Positions 17,333-25,316 of a stretch of DNA of 64,000 nucleotides are shown here, piece after piece (within the stretch, counting starts at the first letter, position 1; each line of letters starts with the position of its first letter). Source of the stretch: an uncultured Bacteroidales bacterium (GTDB lineage Bacteria > Bacteroidota > Bacteroidia > Bacteroidales > F082); the NCBI GenBank assembly GCA_900317155.1, contig ONFO01000016.1, positions 18,117 through 82,116 on the forward strand, given 5' to 3'. The notes beneath the pieces are model-generated. The model saw only the letters and a program-made list of their open reading frames with translations. It searched no databases and had not been told where the DNA came from. The position numbers and the translations under genes are program-made.

Positions 17333-18367
17333 ATGAAGAGAATAGCAATAACCCTTTTGTGCGCTTTGGCCTTTGCCGCCTGCACTAACAACCAACCTGA
17401 AGACAATCAAATCAATCAAACTAACACGAATATGGAAAACACAGCAAAAGTCTATCTGACTCGTAACATCAGCCCTGAAGCTTTGGTGAACATCTACAAG
17501 GCTTTGGGCGTGGAAGCCAAAGGCCGCGTGGCCGTGAAAATCTCGACAGGGGAGGGGAGTAACCCCAACTACCTGAAGCCCGAACTTATCAAAGACCTTG
17601 TGCATGAAGTAGATGGCACCATCGTGGAGTGCAACACCGCCTATGGTAACGGTCCTGGTGACGAGAAGGACGAGCGCAACAACTCGGCCGTTCACTGGGA
17701 AGTCATCCGCAGGCATGGTTTCACTGACTACTTCCCTGTCGATATCATGGACGAGTACGATGAAATCCGCATTCCTGTGAAGGACCAAAGGCACATCAAA
17801 TACGACATCGTGGGTGGACACATGGCCAACTACGACTTCATGATTGCCCTCAACCACTTCAAAGGTCACCCAATGGGCGGCTACGGCGGTGCCCTGAAGA
17901 ACCTCAGCATCGGTTGCGCCAGCAGCAACGGCAAGGCTTATATCCACTCTTCGGGCAAGATGGAAAAACTCGACATGGCCAAACTTTGGACGCCCGAGTT
18001 CATCGGCGACCAGGACGGCTTCCTTGAAAGCATGGCGGCAGCTGCCCAAGCCGTGACGAACTACTTCCAAAAGAGACAAGGCATCATCTATATCAGTGTG
18101 ATGAACAACATGAGTATCGACTGCGACTGCGTCGACCATCCCGCCCCCGTGAAACTTGAAGACTACGGCATCCTCGCCAGCACCGACCCCGTCGCCCTCG
18201 ACCAAGCCTGCGTCGACATCATCAACAACCAGCAGGTGACCGCCACCAACGACCCCACCGACCTGCTCAGCCGCATCGACAAGCAACACGGCACCCACAC
18301 CATTGAGCATGCTGAAGCCATCGGACTGGGAACCAGGAAATACACCATTGTCAGCATTGACAAATAA
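17333..18367 (+). CDS. DUF362 family lipoprotein, paralog 2
   Basis: 344 residues with lipobox LAFAAC. It aligns by eye along its length with the paralogs at 11842 and 39558, sharing VAVKISTGE, VECNTAYG, HFKGHPMGGYGG, MNNMSIDCDCVDHPA, GILASTDPVALDQACVD and the terminal GLGTRKYTIVSIDK. It differs by an insertion after the AYG motif (GNGPGDEKDERNNSAVHWE) and a longer loop before the CDC motif. Function is unknown; envelope location is predicted. The next gene begins immediately after its stop. Confidence 0.8.
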   Translation: MKRIAITLLCALAFAACTNNQPEDNQINQTNTNMENTAKVYLTRNISPEALVNIYKALGVEAKGRVAVKISTGEGSNPNYLKPELIKDLVHEVDGTIVECNTAYGNGPGDEKDERNNSAVHWEVIRRHGFTDYFPVDIMDEYDEIRIPVKDQRHIKYDIVGGHMANYDFMIALNHFKGHPMGGYGGALKNLSIGCASSNGKAYIHSSGKMEKLDMAKLWTPEFIGDQDGFLESMAAAAQAVTNYFQKRQGIIYISVMNNMSIDCDCVDHPAPVKLEDYGILASTDPVALDQACVDIINNQQVTATNDPTDLLSRIDKQHGTHTIEHAEAIGLGTRKYTIVSIDK

Positions 18368-19417
18368 GTGAAGCCATCTGACCTTATCAAACAATTTGGA
18401 CGGACCGCTCGTGGCGAACGCCTCGAACGCATCCGAAAGTCGCCTCATTTTGTGAACGATAAGTTCCAGAATGAGGAACCGACCACGCTGTTCACGGGTC
18501 AAGGTGGCATGCTGAAGAATCTTGGGAAGTTCCTCTTTGGGAAAAAGCCGAAGAACAGAATTCCAAAACTGGGTGAAATATCCGTTATCAAGACTGACTT
18601 GAATTGTTTGCCCGAATCTGGCGATTTCTATCTATGGTTCGGGCATAGCTCCTTTTTGCTTCGCTTGGACGGAAAGACCATCCTTGCCGACCCCGTGTTT
18701 TACAATGGATCGCCCGTTTCGTTCGTCAATCGGGCCTTCCCTGGGACGGACCTCTACAAACCCCATGACATGCCCAAGGAAATCGACTTTCTCCTCATCT
18801 CACACGACCATTGGGATCACTTGGATTACCAGACAGTCATCGAGCTGAAAGACCGAGTGAAGAAGGTGGTCTGTCCCTTGGGTGTGGGCGAGAACTTTGA
18901 ATACTGGGGCTACGACAAGCACCAACTCATTGAATTGGATTGGAACGAGAGTGCCACCTTCGAGGGCTTGACCTTCCATTGTCTGCCCACCCAACATTTC
19001 TCTGGACGCGGCTTTTGGAAAGCCAAGACGATGCCTGCCTCATGGCTGATGGAATCGTCATCGAGAAAGGCCTTTTTCTCTGGCGATGGTGGCTACAGCA
19101 GTCGTTTCAAGCGCTTTGGAGAACAGTTTCCCGATATCGACCTCGCCATCATGGAGAATGGCCAATACGATACCAACTGGAGCCAAATCCACACCATGCC
19201 CGAGCAATTGGGGAAAGCAGCGTCTGAACTTGGTGCAAACCGTTTCACCACCATCCACCATTCCAAGTTCTGCCTCTCGAACCACCCTTGGGACGAGCCA
19301 CGGAAAAACGAGCGCAAGGCGGCGGAGCAATACGGGCTTCAGTTGGTCACTTGTCAGATAGGCGAATTATTCCTTTTTGATCGTATCTTTGCATCAACAA
19401 AAAAAATAGATAAATGA
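18368..19417 (+). CDS. MBL-fold metallo-hydrolase (UlaG/NAPE-PLD-like)
   Basis: 349 residues starting with GTG directly after the DUF362 stop codon. The zinc-binding motif S-H146-D-H-W-D-H appears in SHDHWDHLDYQTV, preceded by the LWFGHSSFLLRLDGKTILAD strand pair typical of the lipid phosphodiesterase-like MBL group. TQHFSGRGFW, FFSGDGGYSSRF and FTTIHHSKFCLS supply further ligands. It probably hydrolyses a phosphodiester or lactone. It overlaps the next gene by 4 bp, so it is a middle gene of an operon. Confidence 0.85.
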   Translation: MKPSDLIKQFGRTARGERLERIRKSPHFVNDKFQNEEPTTLFTGQGGMLKNLGKFLFGKKPKNRIPKLGEISVIKTDLNCLPESGDFYLWFGHSSFLLRLDGKTILADPVFYNGSPVSFVNRAFPGTDLYKPHDMPKEIDFLLISHDHWDHLDYQTVIELKDRVKKVVCPLGVGENFEYWGYDKHQLIELDWNESATFEGLTFHCLPTQHFSGRGFWKAKTMPASWLMESSSRKAFFSGDGGYSSRFKRFGEQFPDIDLAIMENGQYDTNWSQIHTMPEQLGKAASELGANRFTTIHHSKFCLSNHPWDEPRKNERKAAEQYGLQLVTCQIGELFLFDRIFASTKKIDK

Positions 19418-19899
19418 CCTTTTTCATCGAATCCCTCATCGCGTGCGCCTTGTTCACGTTGTTTGTGTTCCTGATGTCAAGAAACCCCATCAAGACCATC
19501 TTCAACTACCCTCCTGCCATCATCGAGCGATGCGACCAGTTAGGTTTGGTTGACGCCAGCAACCGTCCTGGTGGGCTGTCGTTCTACATCAAAAAGGTTG
19601 TGGCCATGATGGCCTTTGGTGTTTTGCTAGGCTTGTTGGTTAGGTATATCAACGGCTGTGAAACCTTTTGGTGCGGTGCCTTGACGGCTTACGCCTTATG
19701 GGTGGTGGTCAATTGGTTTGATGCGCTGGTGCTCGACTGCCTATGGTTTTGCCACGACAAACAATTCATCATCCCTGGTACAGAGGACATGACTGCCGCC
19801 TACCACGACTACTGGTTCCACATCAAAGGAGCGCTTATCGGGATGCTGCTGGGCCTTCCCGCTGCTTTGGTTGCTGGAGGAATTGTGACTTTATTATGA
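19414..19899 (+). CDS. Small polytopic membrane protein (hypothetical)
   Basis: 161 residues with about four hydrophobic segments, including ESLIACALFTLFVFLMS and GALIGMLLGLPAALVAGGIV. The segment NWFDALVLDCLWFCHDKQFI with clustered Cys, Asp and Trp may be a functional loop. No family name is recognised. It is coupled to the MBL gene (ATGA). Its first 20 or so codons are repeated almost exactly at 22287, fused to unrelated sequence. Confidence 0.65.
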   Translation: MTFFIESLIACALFTLFVFLMSRNPIKTIFNYPPAIIERCDQLGLVDASNRPGGLSFYIKKVVAMMAFGVLLGLLVRYINGCETFWCGALTAYALWVVVNWFDALVLDCLWFCHDKQFIIPGTEDMTAAYHDYWFHIKGALIGMLLGLPAALVAGGIVTLL

Positions 19900-19904
19900 T
19901 TTCT

Positions 19905-20654
19905 TTATCCGTTAGCATACAAGTCATTCATCACCAATCCGGCGAGTGTGAAGCCGAAGATGGCCGTGATATGAGCCGATGAGCCATTGATTTGGGCCTT
20001 CGACGAACAATTTTCTTGATTGACGAGGTCGGGGTTGCCAGCTCCTTTGTTGGGTAGCACCTCAGGCGAAAACACGCAGAGGAACTTTTTCTTCGGAAAG
20101 GTTTTCGCTTTTCTGATTCGCTTGCGGATCATGCTGGCCAAAGGACAGCCAATCACCTCCCAAAACTCGGCCACCTGAATCTTGGTCGGATCCATTTTGA
20201 GTGCAGCACCCATGGCAGAGAACAACTTGCCTGGACATTCAGTGGCGTGCAAAATGAGGTGTATCTTGTCCTTGAGGCTGTCGATGGCATCGATGATGTA
20301 GTCGTAAGTCTCGAGTTGGAACATCTCGGCGTTCTCAGCAGAATAAATCTCCTGCACTGCATTGATTTCGGCCTTTGGATTGATTTCCAAAAGGCGTTCC
20401 TTCAGCACCTCCACCTTGACCATTCCCACCGTCTTGGTGGTGGCTTGCAACTGCCGGTTGACATTGGTGATACACACGCGGTCGCTGTCCACAATGGTGA
20501 GGTGACTGATGCCGCTTCGCACCAGACTCTCGGCACACCAACTGCCCACGCCCCCTACACCAAAGATGATGACGCGCTTGCTTATGACACGCTCCATCGT
20601 CTCCTCGCCCAAAAGCAGGTTCAAACGGTTGAATATGGGGTTTTGTGCACTCAT
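19905..20654 (-). CDS. tcdA: tRNA threonylcarbamoyladenosine dehydratase (ThiF/MoeB/HesA family)
   Basis: 249 residues. The E1-like Rossmann ATP-binding motif VIIFGVGGVGSWCAESLVRSG is near the N-terminus, followed by DSDRVCITNVNRQLQA, DAIDSLKDKIHLI and the Cys-containing C-terminal region GNPDLVNQENCSS. This matches TcdA (CsdL/YgdL), which uses ATP to cyclise t6A37 in tRNA to ct6A. The two extra CxxC motifs that bind zinc in MoeB/ThiF are missing, as expected for TcdA. It is convergent with the upstream membrane protein gene. Confidence 0.85.
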   Translation of the reverse strand: MSAQNPIFNRLNLLLGEETMERVISKRVIIFGVGGVGSWCAESLVRSGISHLTIVDSDRVCITNVNRQLQATTKTVGMVKVEVLKERLLEINPKAEINAVQEIYSAENAEMFQLETYDYIIDAIDSLKDKIHLILHATECPGKLFSAMGAALKMDPTKIQVAEFWEVIGCPLASMIRKRIRKAKTFPKKKFLCVFSPEVLPNKGAGNPDLVNQENCSSKAQINGSSAHITAIFGFTLAGLVMNDLYANG

Positions 20655-20673
20655 AATAGGATTATTGAGGCGG

Positions 20674-20681
20674 CAAAGATA
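20674..20681 (-). promoter_or_regulatory. -7 box (TATCTTTG on the minus strand) for tcdA
   Basis: Exact TAnnTTTG match on the minus strand, 19 bp upstream of the tcdA start codon. Confidence 0.6.
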
Positions 20682-20812
20682 GTGGTTTTAGGTGAATCTC
20701 CCCTTTTTGTGAAATTATTTCCGTTATTCTTACTTGTCCATTCTGTCCTTGGTTAGACGGCCTTAGTGACCGGTGCTTGTAATATTTAGTTCTATTCGAA
20801 CGGAAAAACCAG

Positions 20813-20820
20813 TACTTTTG
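20813..20820 (+). promoter_or_regulatory. -7 box (TACTTTTG) for the GNAT gene
   Basis: Exact TAnnTTTG match 24 bp before the ATG at 20845. It lies downstream of the alternative in-frame start at 20773, which supports the shorter protein. Confidence 0.6.
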
Positions 20821-20844
20821 CATCCGAAACGAAATGAAAGAGTA

Positions 20845-21513
20845 ATGAACATCAGATTAGAGCAACCGCAAGACTGGAGTGAGGCGGAAAACCTGACACG
20901 CGAGGCATTCTGGAACGTCTATCGCCCAGGATGCACAGAGCATTATGTGCTCAACCAATATAGACACAATCCCTACTTCATTCCAGAATTAGATTTCGTG
21001 ATGGAAGAGGATGGCAAAATCATCGGCCATGTAATGTTTTCGAAAGCAGAGATCATCCTTAACGATGGCAGCCACTTCCCTTCATGGACCTTTGGCCCAA
21101 TCAGTATTCACCCTGACTACAAACGCAAAGGCTACGGGTTGAAACTCCTAAACTATGCGTTGGAGAAGGCCCGTGAGATAGGCATCGGCATGCTACAAAT
21201 GGAGGGCAACATTGACTTCTACCGTCACGCAGGCTTCGACCTCGCCAGCAAGCTTCACATCCATTACCATGATATGCCGCACGACGAAGAGGTGCCTTTC
21301 TTCCTCGCCCAAGAACTGATTCCTGGCTATTGGGGCAATCGCGAGGGTACTTATTGTCCACCCAAAGGATATTTCGTGGCCGACGAGAACCCAGAAGCTT
21401 TCGAAGCCTACGAAAAGCATTTCCCCAAAAAGGTCAAGGCTTACAACGAGGGACAGTTACCGCCTTTCGCTGAAAAGGCAAAGTTGATGTTGCATGGCTT
21501 ATCAGAGTGCTGA
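20845..21513 (+). CDS. GNAT family N-acetyltransferase
   Basis: 223 residues. The acetyl-CoA binding region reads FGPISIHPDYKRKGYGLKLL, with the R/Q-x-x-G-x-G/A loop as KRKGYG, followed by HAGFDLAS. The C-terminal 70 residues (ELIPGYWGNREGTYCPPKGY) extend beyond the core domain. The family acetylates amines of small molecules or proteins; the substrate here is unknown. The start is placed after the promoter box. Confidence 0.82.
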   Translation: MNIRLEQPQDWSEAENLTREAFWNVYRPGCTEHYVLNQYRHNPYFIPELDFVMEEDGKIIGHVMFSKAEIILNDGSHFPSWTFGPISIHPDYKRKGYGLKLLNYALEKAREIGIGMLQMEGNIDFYRHAGFDLASKLHIHYHDMPHDEEVPFFLAQELIPGYWGNREGTYCPPKGYFVADENPEAFEAYEKHFPKKVKAYNEGQLPPFAEKAKLMLHGLSEC

Positions 21514-21539
21514 TACTATTTATAAAGCAAATATAAAAA

Positions 21540-21872
21540 ATGGAACAAAAATTCTGTCAAAGTTGCGGAATGCCGCTCACCGATGAAATTCGCGGCACTA
21601 ATACCGATGGCAGCAAAAACGAAGATTATTGCATCTATTGTTACAAAGACGGCAAGTTCTTGCAAGACTGCACGATGGATGAGATGATCGAACACTGCGC
21701 TCAGTTTGTGGACGATGTCAACAAAGGAATGTCACAACCCATTACTAAGGAAGAGTACATCGGCCAAATGAAGATGTATTTCCCACATTTGAGACGCTGG
21801 CGCAAAGAGATGACAATCAATGAAAACACACCGGAAAACCCGGCCTTGATGGGTGTCTTTTCATACTTTTGA
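21540..21872 (+). CDS. Putative zinc-ribbon domain protein
   Basis: 110 residues with an N-terminal zinc ribbon: CQSCGMPL, then CIYC (C-x2-C ... C-x2-C), as in the short stand-alone zinc ribbon proteins of Firmicutes and Bacteroidota. The remainder (TMDEMIEHCAQFVDDVNKGM, KMYFPHLRRW) is helical. The role is unknown. It lies 26 bp after the GNAT gene and 22 bp before a C-GCAxxG-C-C protein gene. Confidence 0.75.
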   Translation: MEQKFCQSCGMPLTDEIRGTNTDGSKNEDYCIYCYKDGKFLQDCTMDEMIEHCAQFVDDVNKGMSQPITKEEYIGQMKMYFPHLRRWRKEMTINENTPENPALMGVFSYF

Positions 21873-21894
21873 AGCAATAGAATAGTGTCATGAC

Positions 21895-22290
21895 ATGGAA
21901 ACAAGAAAACAAATAGCAGCAGAGAAGTTGCAATGCGGTTCGCACAACTGTGCCCAAGCTATCGTGAGCACTTATGCCGACATTATCGGTATCGACGAAA
22001 CGACTGCCAAAAACCTAGCCAGTGCCTTTGGCGGAGGCATGGGCACCATGGAAGGAACCTGTGGAGCTCTTGTTGGGGCAGGCATTGTCCTGGGAATGGT
22101 CACACAAGACAGGGCGAAAGCGAGAACGGGAATGAGGCAAATCATGACCCGCTTCCAGCAAAAGAACGGTGCCACCCAATGCAAACTGCTGAAAGGCGTG
22201 GGCACTCATGTCGTGTTGCGCGAGTGCTCAGGCTGTGTGGCTGATGCAGCAGAGTTTTTGGAAGAACAATTGAATAAAAAAGATGAATGA
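21895..22290 (+). CDS. C-GCAxxG-C-C family redox protein
   Basis: 131 residues. The named pattern is visible as C-GSHNCAQA near the start, GGGMGTMEGTCGALVGAG in the middle and LRECSGCVADAAEF near the end. These proteins are presumed redox-active through conserved cysteines, but the acceptor is not established. The stop codon lies in gATGAATGAc, and the last ATG opens a copied fragment of the 19414 membrane protein gene. Confidence 0.8.
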   Translation: METRKQIAAEKLQCGSHNCAQAIVSTYADIIGIDETTAKNLASAFGGGMGTMEGTCGALVGAGIVLGMVTQDRAKARTGMRQIMTRFQQKNGATQCKLLKGVGTHVVLRECSGCVADAAEFLEEQLNKKDE

Positions 22291-22394
22291 CCTTTTTCAT
22301 CGAATCCCTCATCGCGTGCGCTTTGTTCACGCTTTTAGTGTTCCTATTGGGCCATCATAAAAATCGTAATGTTTACAATTATGGAGTACATTAG
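22287..22394 (+). pseudogene. Truncated duplicate of the 5' end of the membrane protein gene at 19414
   Basis: The first 36 bases from the ATG (ATGACCTTTTTCATCGAATC and on) are identical to 19414-19449, and similarity continues to about 22340. The frame gives MTFFIESLIACALFTLLVF, then unrelated HHKNRNVYNYGVH and a TAG at 22392. Both copies open with ATGA at the stop of an upstream gene. It is a copied gene head, ending where the next gene begins. Confidence 0.8.
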
Positions 22395-23127
22395 AATTAC
22401 AAAAGACAATTTGAATAAGGAGCATATTTGCTGTGCCATTTCAAACAATAATGATGTCCAGGTGTCATCAAAAAAGTCGTGGCTTTTGGATAGGTTTGAT
22501 GATGGACTGGTATTCTTGAAGAGTGCAGAACGAGGAAAGTGCTTTATAGAATACATCCCTGCGGAAAATGCGTGGAATCCTATTGCTGCTGAGGGTTATA
22601 TGTACATCGACTGTTTGTGGGTTTCTGGTTCCCTGAAGGGGCACGGGTATTCAAACGATCTTTTGGATAAATGCATCCAAGATAGCAAAGCGAAAGGGAA
22701 AAAAGGCTTATGTATCCTTTCGTCTGCCAAGAAAAAGCCTTTTCTTTCGGATCCTAAGTTCCTTGCACATAAAGGATTCATGGTATGTGATGAAGCCGAT
22801 AATGGTATCCAACTATGGTATCTGCCTTTTGCCAAAGAAACCGATACTCCTACATTCAAAGAATGCGCCAGACATCCACACATTGAAGAGAAGGGATATG
22901 TGCTATTTTACACCAACCAGTGTCCGTTCAATGGTAAGTATGTCCCAATTATCGAAGCTTTGGCAAAAGAAAACGGTATAACTTTCAAAGCCTATCATCT
23001 TCAGAGTAAGGAAAAAGCCCAAAATGCGCCAACTCCTGTTACTACTTATGCGGTTTTTCATGATGGCGAGTATATCACCAATGAACAGATGAATGACAAA
23101 AGATTCTTGAAGATGATAGGTAAATAG
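22381..23127 (+). CDS. GNAT N-acetyltransferase with C-terminal YoaP-like domain
   Basis: 248 residues from the ATG at 22381; a start at 22369 is also possible. The N-terminal half is GNAT-like (MYIDCLWVSGSLKGHGYSND, GKKGLCILSSAKKKPFLSD). The C-terminal half, from about LFYTNQCPFNGKYVPIIEAL, is a thioredoxin-like YoaP domain with one conserved Cys. Base composition is visibly richer in A and T than the neighbours, and its start lies inside the copied membrane-protein head. Both suggest insertion of a foreign gene. Function is unknown. Confidence 0.78.
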   Translation: MEYIRITKDNLNKEHICCAISNNNDVQVSSKKSWLLDRFDDGLVFLKSAERGKCFIEYIPAENAWNPIAAEGYMYIDCLWVSGSLKGHGYSNDLLDKCIQDSKAKGKKGLCILSSAKKKPFLSDPKFLAHKGFMVCDEADNGIQLWYLPFAKETDTPTFKECARHPHIEEKGYVLFYTNQCPFNGKYVPIIEALAKENGITFKAYHLQSKEKAQNAPTPVTTYAVFHDGEYITNEQMNDKRFLKMIGK

Positions 23128-23145
23128 GTGCAGATTTCTATGCCA

Positions 23146-23964
23146 TCACCCCTTAGGTTGCAGACTTCGCCGATATTCACTAGGCGACTGCCCGAGGTGC
23201 TTGGTGCAGTAGCGGCTGAAATAGGATAACGAGGTGAAGTTCATGCGGTCGGCGATCTGGGTGAGCGAGAGGCGCTCGTCGTCTAAAAAGCCTTTTAGGA
23301 TGGGCACGGTGGCACGGTTGATGTAACTGCTGACGCTATGGCCCGTCACGCGTTTGACTGTGGCGGAGAGATATTTCGGCGAGACGTTCAGCCGCTCGGC
23401 ATAATAGCTCACTTCGCGCTCGGTACGATTGATGCCGGTGGCGAGCAGGTCGGTCAGCTGACGGACGATATAGGCCGTTCGGTCGCTATGGGTGTCGGTG
23501 GCATCACGTTGTGCATGAGGCTCGAAGATGTCATACATCATCGTTAGGCAGAGACTCCCCATCAATTCACGGTAAAACAGCAGATGGCGGTCGTTGAGGC
23601 GATCACGGAGACGGTGGAAGTCGGCAAGCATGATAGCTGCCTGCTCATCGGTGAGTTTGATGACGGGATCTTGGTTGAGGGAGATGCTTCCACCAATACT
23701 GTAATTGTTCGATGGCAGCAAGCCCGCAAGGAATTTGTTGTCGGCGGCGAACCACTCTACCTTCATTCCTGAAGCGGCGACAAGGCTCTTTGCGCGACTC
23801 GGATTTGTCATCACCACCAAATCGTTTTTCACAATGTGGTAGCATTTCGCGTTAAACACAAAGCTGCCTTCGCCTTCCGTGCACAGCAGATGCATGCAAG
23901 TGTGGCTCCATCTGGGGTCGTTCATCCCAAGGAAGTCCGTAGCGTACTGAAAATCAATCTTCAT
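23146..23964 (-). CDS. AraC family transcriptional regulator 1
   Basis: 272 residues. The N-terminal 150 or so form a sensor domain (SFVFNAKCYHIVKNDLVVMT, cupin-like). The C-terminal 100 carry two helix-turn-helix units (EVSYYAERLNVSPKYLSATV and SLTQIADRMNFTSLSYFSRY) with the AraC ending LGQSPSEYR. It is divergent from the acetyltransferase-flavodoxin pair at 24098, its probable target. The start at 23964 is only 4 bases past a promoter box, implying a leaderless transcript. Confidence 0.87.
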   Translation of the reverse strand: MKIDFQYATDFLGMNDPRWSHTCMHLLCTEGEGSFVFNAKCYHIVKNDLVVMTNPSRAKSLVAASGMKVEWFAADNKFLAGLLPSNNYSIGGSISLNQDPVIKLTDEQAAIMLADFHRLRDRLNDRHLLFYRELMGSLCLTMMYDIFEPHAQRDATDTHSDRTAYIVRQLTDLLATGINRTEREVSYYAERLNVSPKYLSATVKRVTGHSVSSYINRATVPILKGFLDDERLSLTQIADRMNFTSLSYFSRYCTKHLGQSPSEYRRSLQPKG

Positions 23965-23968
23965 GGTG

Positions 23969-23976
23969 CAAAAATA
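23969..23976 (-). promoter_or_regulatory. -7 box (TATTTTTG on the minus strand) abutting the AraC 1 start
   Basis: Exact TAnnTTTG match with only 4 bases between its G and the ATG. Transcription should begin at or next to the start codon. Confidence 0.55.
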
Positions 23977-24064
23977 CACTTTATTTCTCTCACTAGCACA
24001 AAAAAGATGGATTTTGTAAAAATAGTGATGCTTTTTGTGAAACTAATATCCCAGTAAGTCGCTG

Positions 24065-24072
24065 TATTTTTG
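24065..24072 (+). promoter_or_regulatory. -7 box (TATTTTTG) for the acetyltransferase-flavodoxin pair
   Basis: TAnnTTTG match 25 bp before the ATG at 24098, divergent to the AraC 1 promoter. The 88 bp between the two boxes is where an AraC operator would be expected. Confidence 0.6.
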
Positions 24073-24097
24073 CATCGTAATCCAAAACCTGACAACG

Positions 24098-24631
24098 ATG
24101 CAAGAACAAAGAGTTGACCCCAGGCTGACCACGGCCGAAGAACATGCGGAAGGCGTGCGCCAAGCACAAATCCTTTTCAAACTGAACCACACGATGCCCT
24201 ACACCGACGAGTACAATGCCCTCGTACGCGAGCTCTTCGGCGACAACCTCGATGAAGGCGGCTGGGTGATGCCAGGCCTCACAGGTGTCTGCTTCGACCG
24301 TGTACACATCGGGAAGAACGTGATGATCATGAACAACTGCCTGATGATGGCCCGCGGCGGCATCACCATCGACGACGGCGCCATGATTGCTGCTAATGCC
24401 CAACTCATCTCCAACAACCACGACCTTTACGACCGTCAGATTCTCCTCTGCAAGCCTGTCCACATCTGCGAAAACGCTTGGATAGGTGCTGGCGCCACCA
24501 TCTTGCCTGGAGTGACCGTTGGCAAGAACGCTGTCGTGGCCGCTGGTGCCGTGGTCACCAAGGACGTGGAACCCAATACAATCGTGGGCGGCAATCCTGC
24601 AAAATTCATCAAAAACATTGTAGAACTATGA
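24098..24631 (+). CDS. Sugar O-acetyltransferase, maltose acetyltransferase-like (paralog 2)
   Basis: 177 residues. Hexapeptide repeats are seen from VHIGKNVMIMNNCLMMARGG to AWIGAGATILPGVTVGKNAV and VVAAGAVVTKDVEPNTIVGG. The catalytic His appears in SNNHDLYDR. The N-terminal part is shorter than in paralog 1 (12988) and closer to paralog 3 (34160). It transfers acetyl from acetyl-CoA to an unknown sugar or sugar-like acceptor. Its stop overlaps the flavodoxin ATG (ctATGA), so the two are translationally coupled. Confidence 0.85.
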   Translation: MQEQRVDPRLTTAEEHAEGVRQAQILFKLNHTMPYTDEYNALVRELFGDNLDEGGWVMPGLTGVCFDRVHIGKNVMIMNNCLMMARGGITIDDGAMIAANAQLISNNHDLYDRQILLCKPVHICENAWIGAGATILPGVTVGKNAVVAAGAVVTKDVEPNTIVGGNPAKFIKNIVEL

Positions 24632-25227
24632 AAAGAATCATTACCGCAGTCCTGGCACTCCTCATGGCCACTGGCTGCAATGCACAAAACAAACAAGAAG
24701 TCAAATCATCAAATAAGGACACCATGAGCAAATCCATCGTCATTTTCTTCTCCCATGCGGGCGACAACTACAGCGTGGGCAACATCGAGGTCGGCAACAC
24801 CAAGATCGTGGCCGACTACATCACTGAAATCAAAGGTGCCGACCAGTTTGAGATCGTCACACACAAGTACGACGGCATGGCCTATATGCCACTCATCGAA
24901 TTGGCCAAGGAAGAAGTCAACAAGGGCGAACTTCCGCCTTACGAAGGCACAGCCCCCGACCTCAGCCAATACGACACTGTCTTCATCGGCGGTCCTGTGT
25001 GGTGGGGCACCTACCCTCAGGTGATGTTCACCCTCTTCAAGGACATCAACCTCGACGGCAAGACCGTCATCCCCTTTACTACTCACGAAGGCAGCGGCCT
25101 CGCCTCCTGCGCCAGTGATGTAAAGAAAGCCTTCCCGAAAGCCAAAGTCACGGGCGAGTTCAGCATCTATGGGCACGAAGTCCGCACGGGCAAAGCGAAG
25201 GTTGAAAAATGGTTGAAAGGTCTTTGA
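24628..25227 (+). CDS. Flavodoxin-like lipoprotein
   Basis: 199 residues. A lipoprotein signal (LALLMATGC) precedes a flavodoxin domain with SIVIFFSHAGDNYSVGNIEV and FIGGPVWWGTYPQVMFTLF, both FMN-binding loops, and ends KAKVEKWLKGL. An exported flavodoxin is typical of Bacteroidales redox clusters and may reduce periplasmic quinones or disulfides. The stop codon is followed in the same frame by 23 codons of a DUF362 tail. A sister protein lies at 38926, also followed by a DUF362 gene. Confidence 0.83.
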   Translation: MKRIITAVLALLMATGCNAQNKQEVKSSNKDTMSKSIVIFFSHAGDNYSVGNIEVGNTKIVADYITEIKGADQFEIVTHKYDGMAYMPLIELAKEEVNKGELPPYEGTAPDLSQYDTVFIGGPVWWGTYPQVMFTLFKDINLDGKTVIPFTTHEGSGLASCASDVKKAFPKAKVTGEFSIYGHEVRTGKAKVEKWLKGL

Positions 25228-25299
25228 AAACACGTTGAACACGCCGAAAAGATTGGCCTCGGTAGCCGCAAGTACACTATCGTCAGCATTGATAAATAA
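25228..25299 (+). pseudogene. Orphan 3' end of a DUF362 gene
   Basis: Directly after the flavodoxin stop, in the same frame, the sequence encodes HVEHAEKIGLGSRKYTIVSI followed by DK and TAA. This is nearly identical to the C-terminus of DUF362 paralog 2 (IEHAEAIGLGTRKYTIVSI then DK). The rest of the DUF362 gene is missing. Because flavodoxin followed by DUF362 is intact at 38926-40664, this is best read as a deletion scar. Confidence 0.85.
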
Positions 25300-25316
25300 A
25301 TAAAAACAAAAGAATA

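Noticed and set aside
17303-18502. 399-codon open frame antisense to DUF362 paralog 2 and the start of the MBL gene
   Set aside because: It spans two real genes on the other strand, and its translation is Val/His/Asp-rich as expected for the reverse of these codons.
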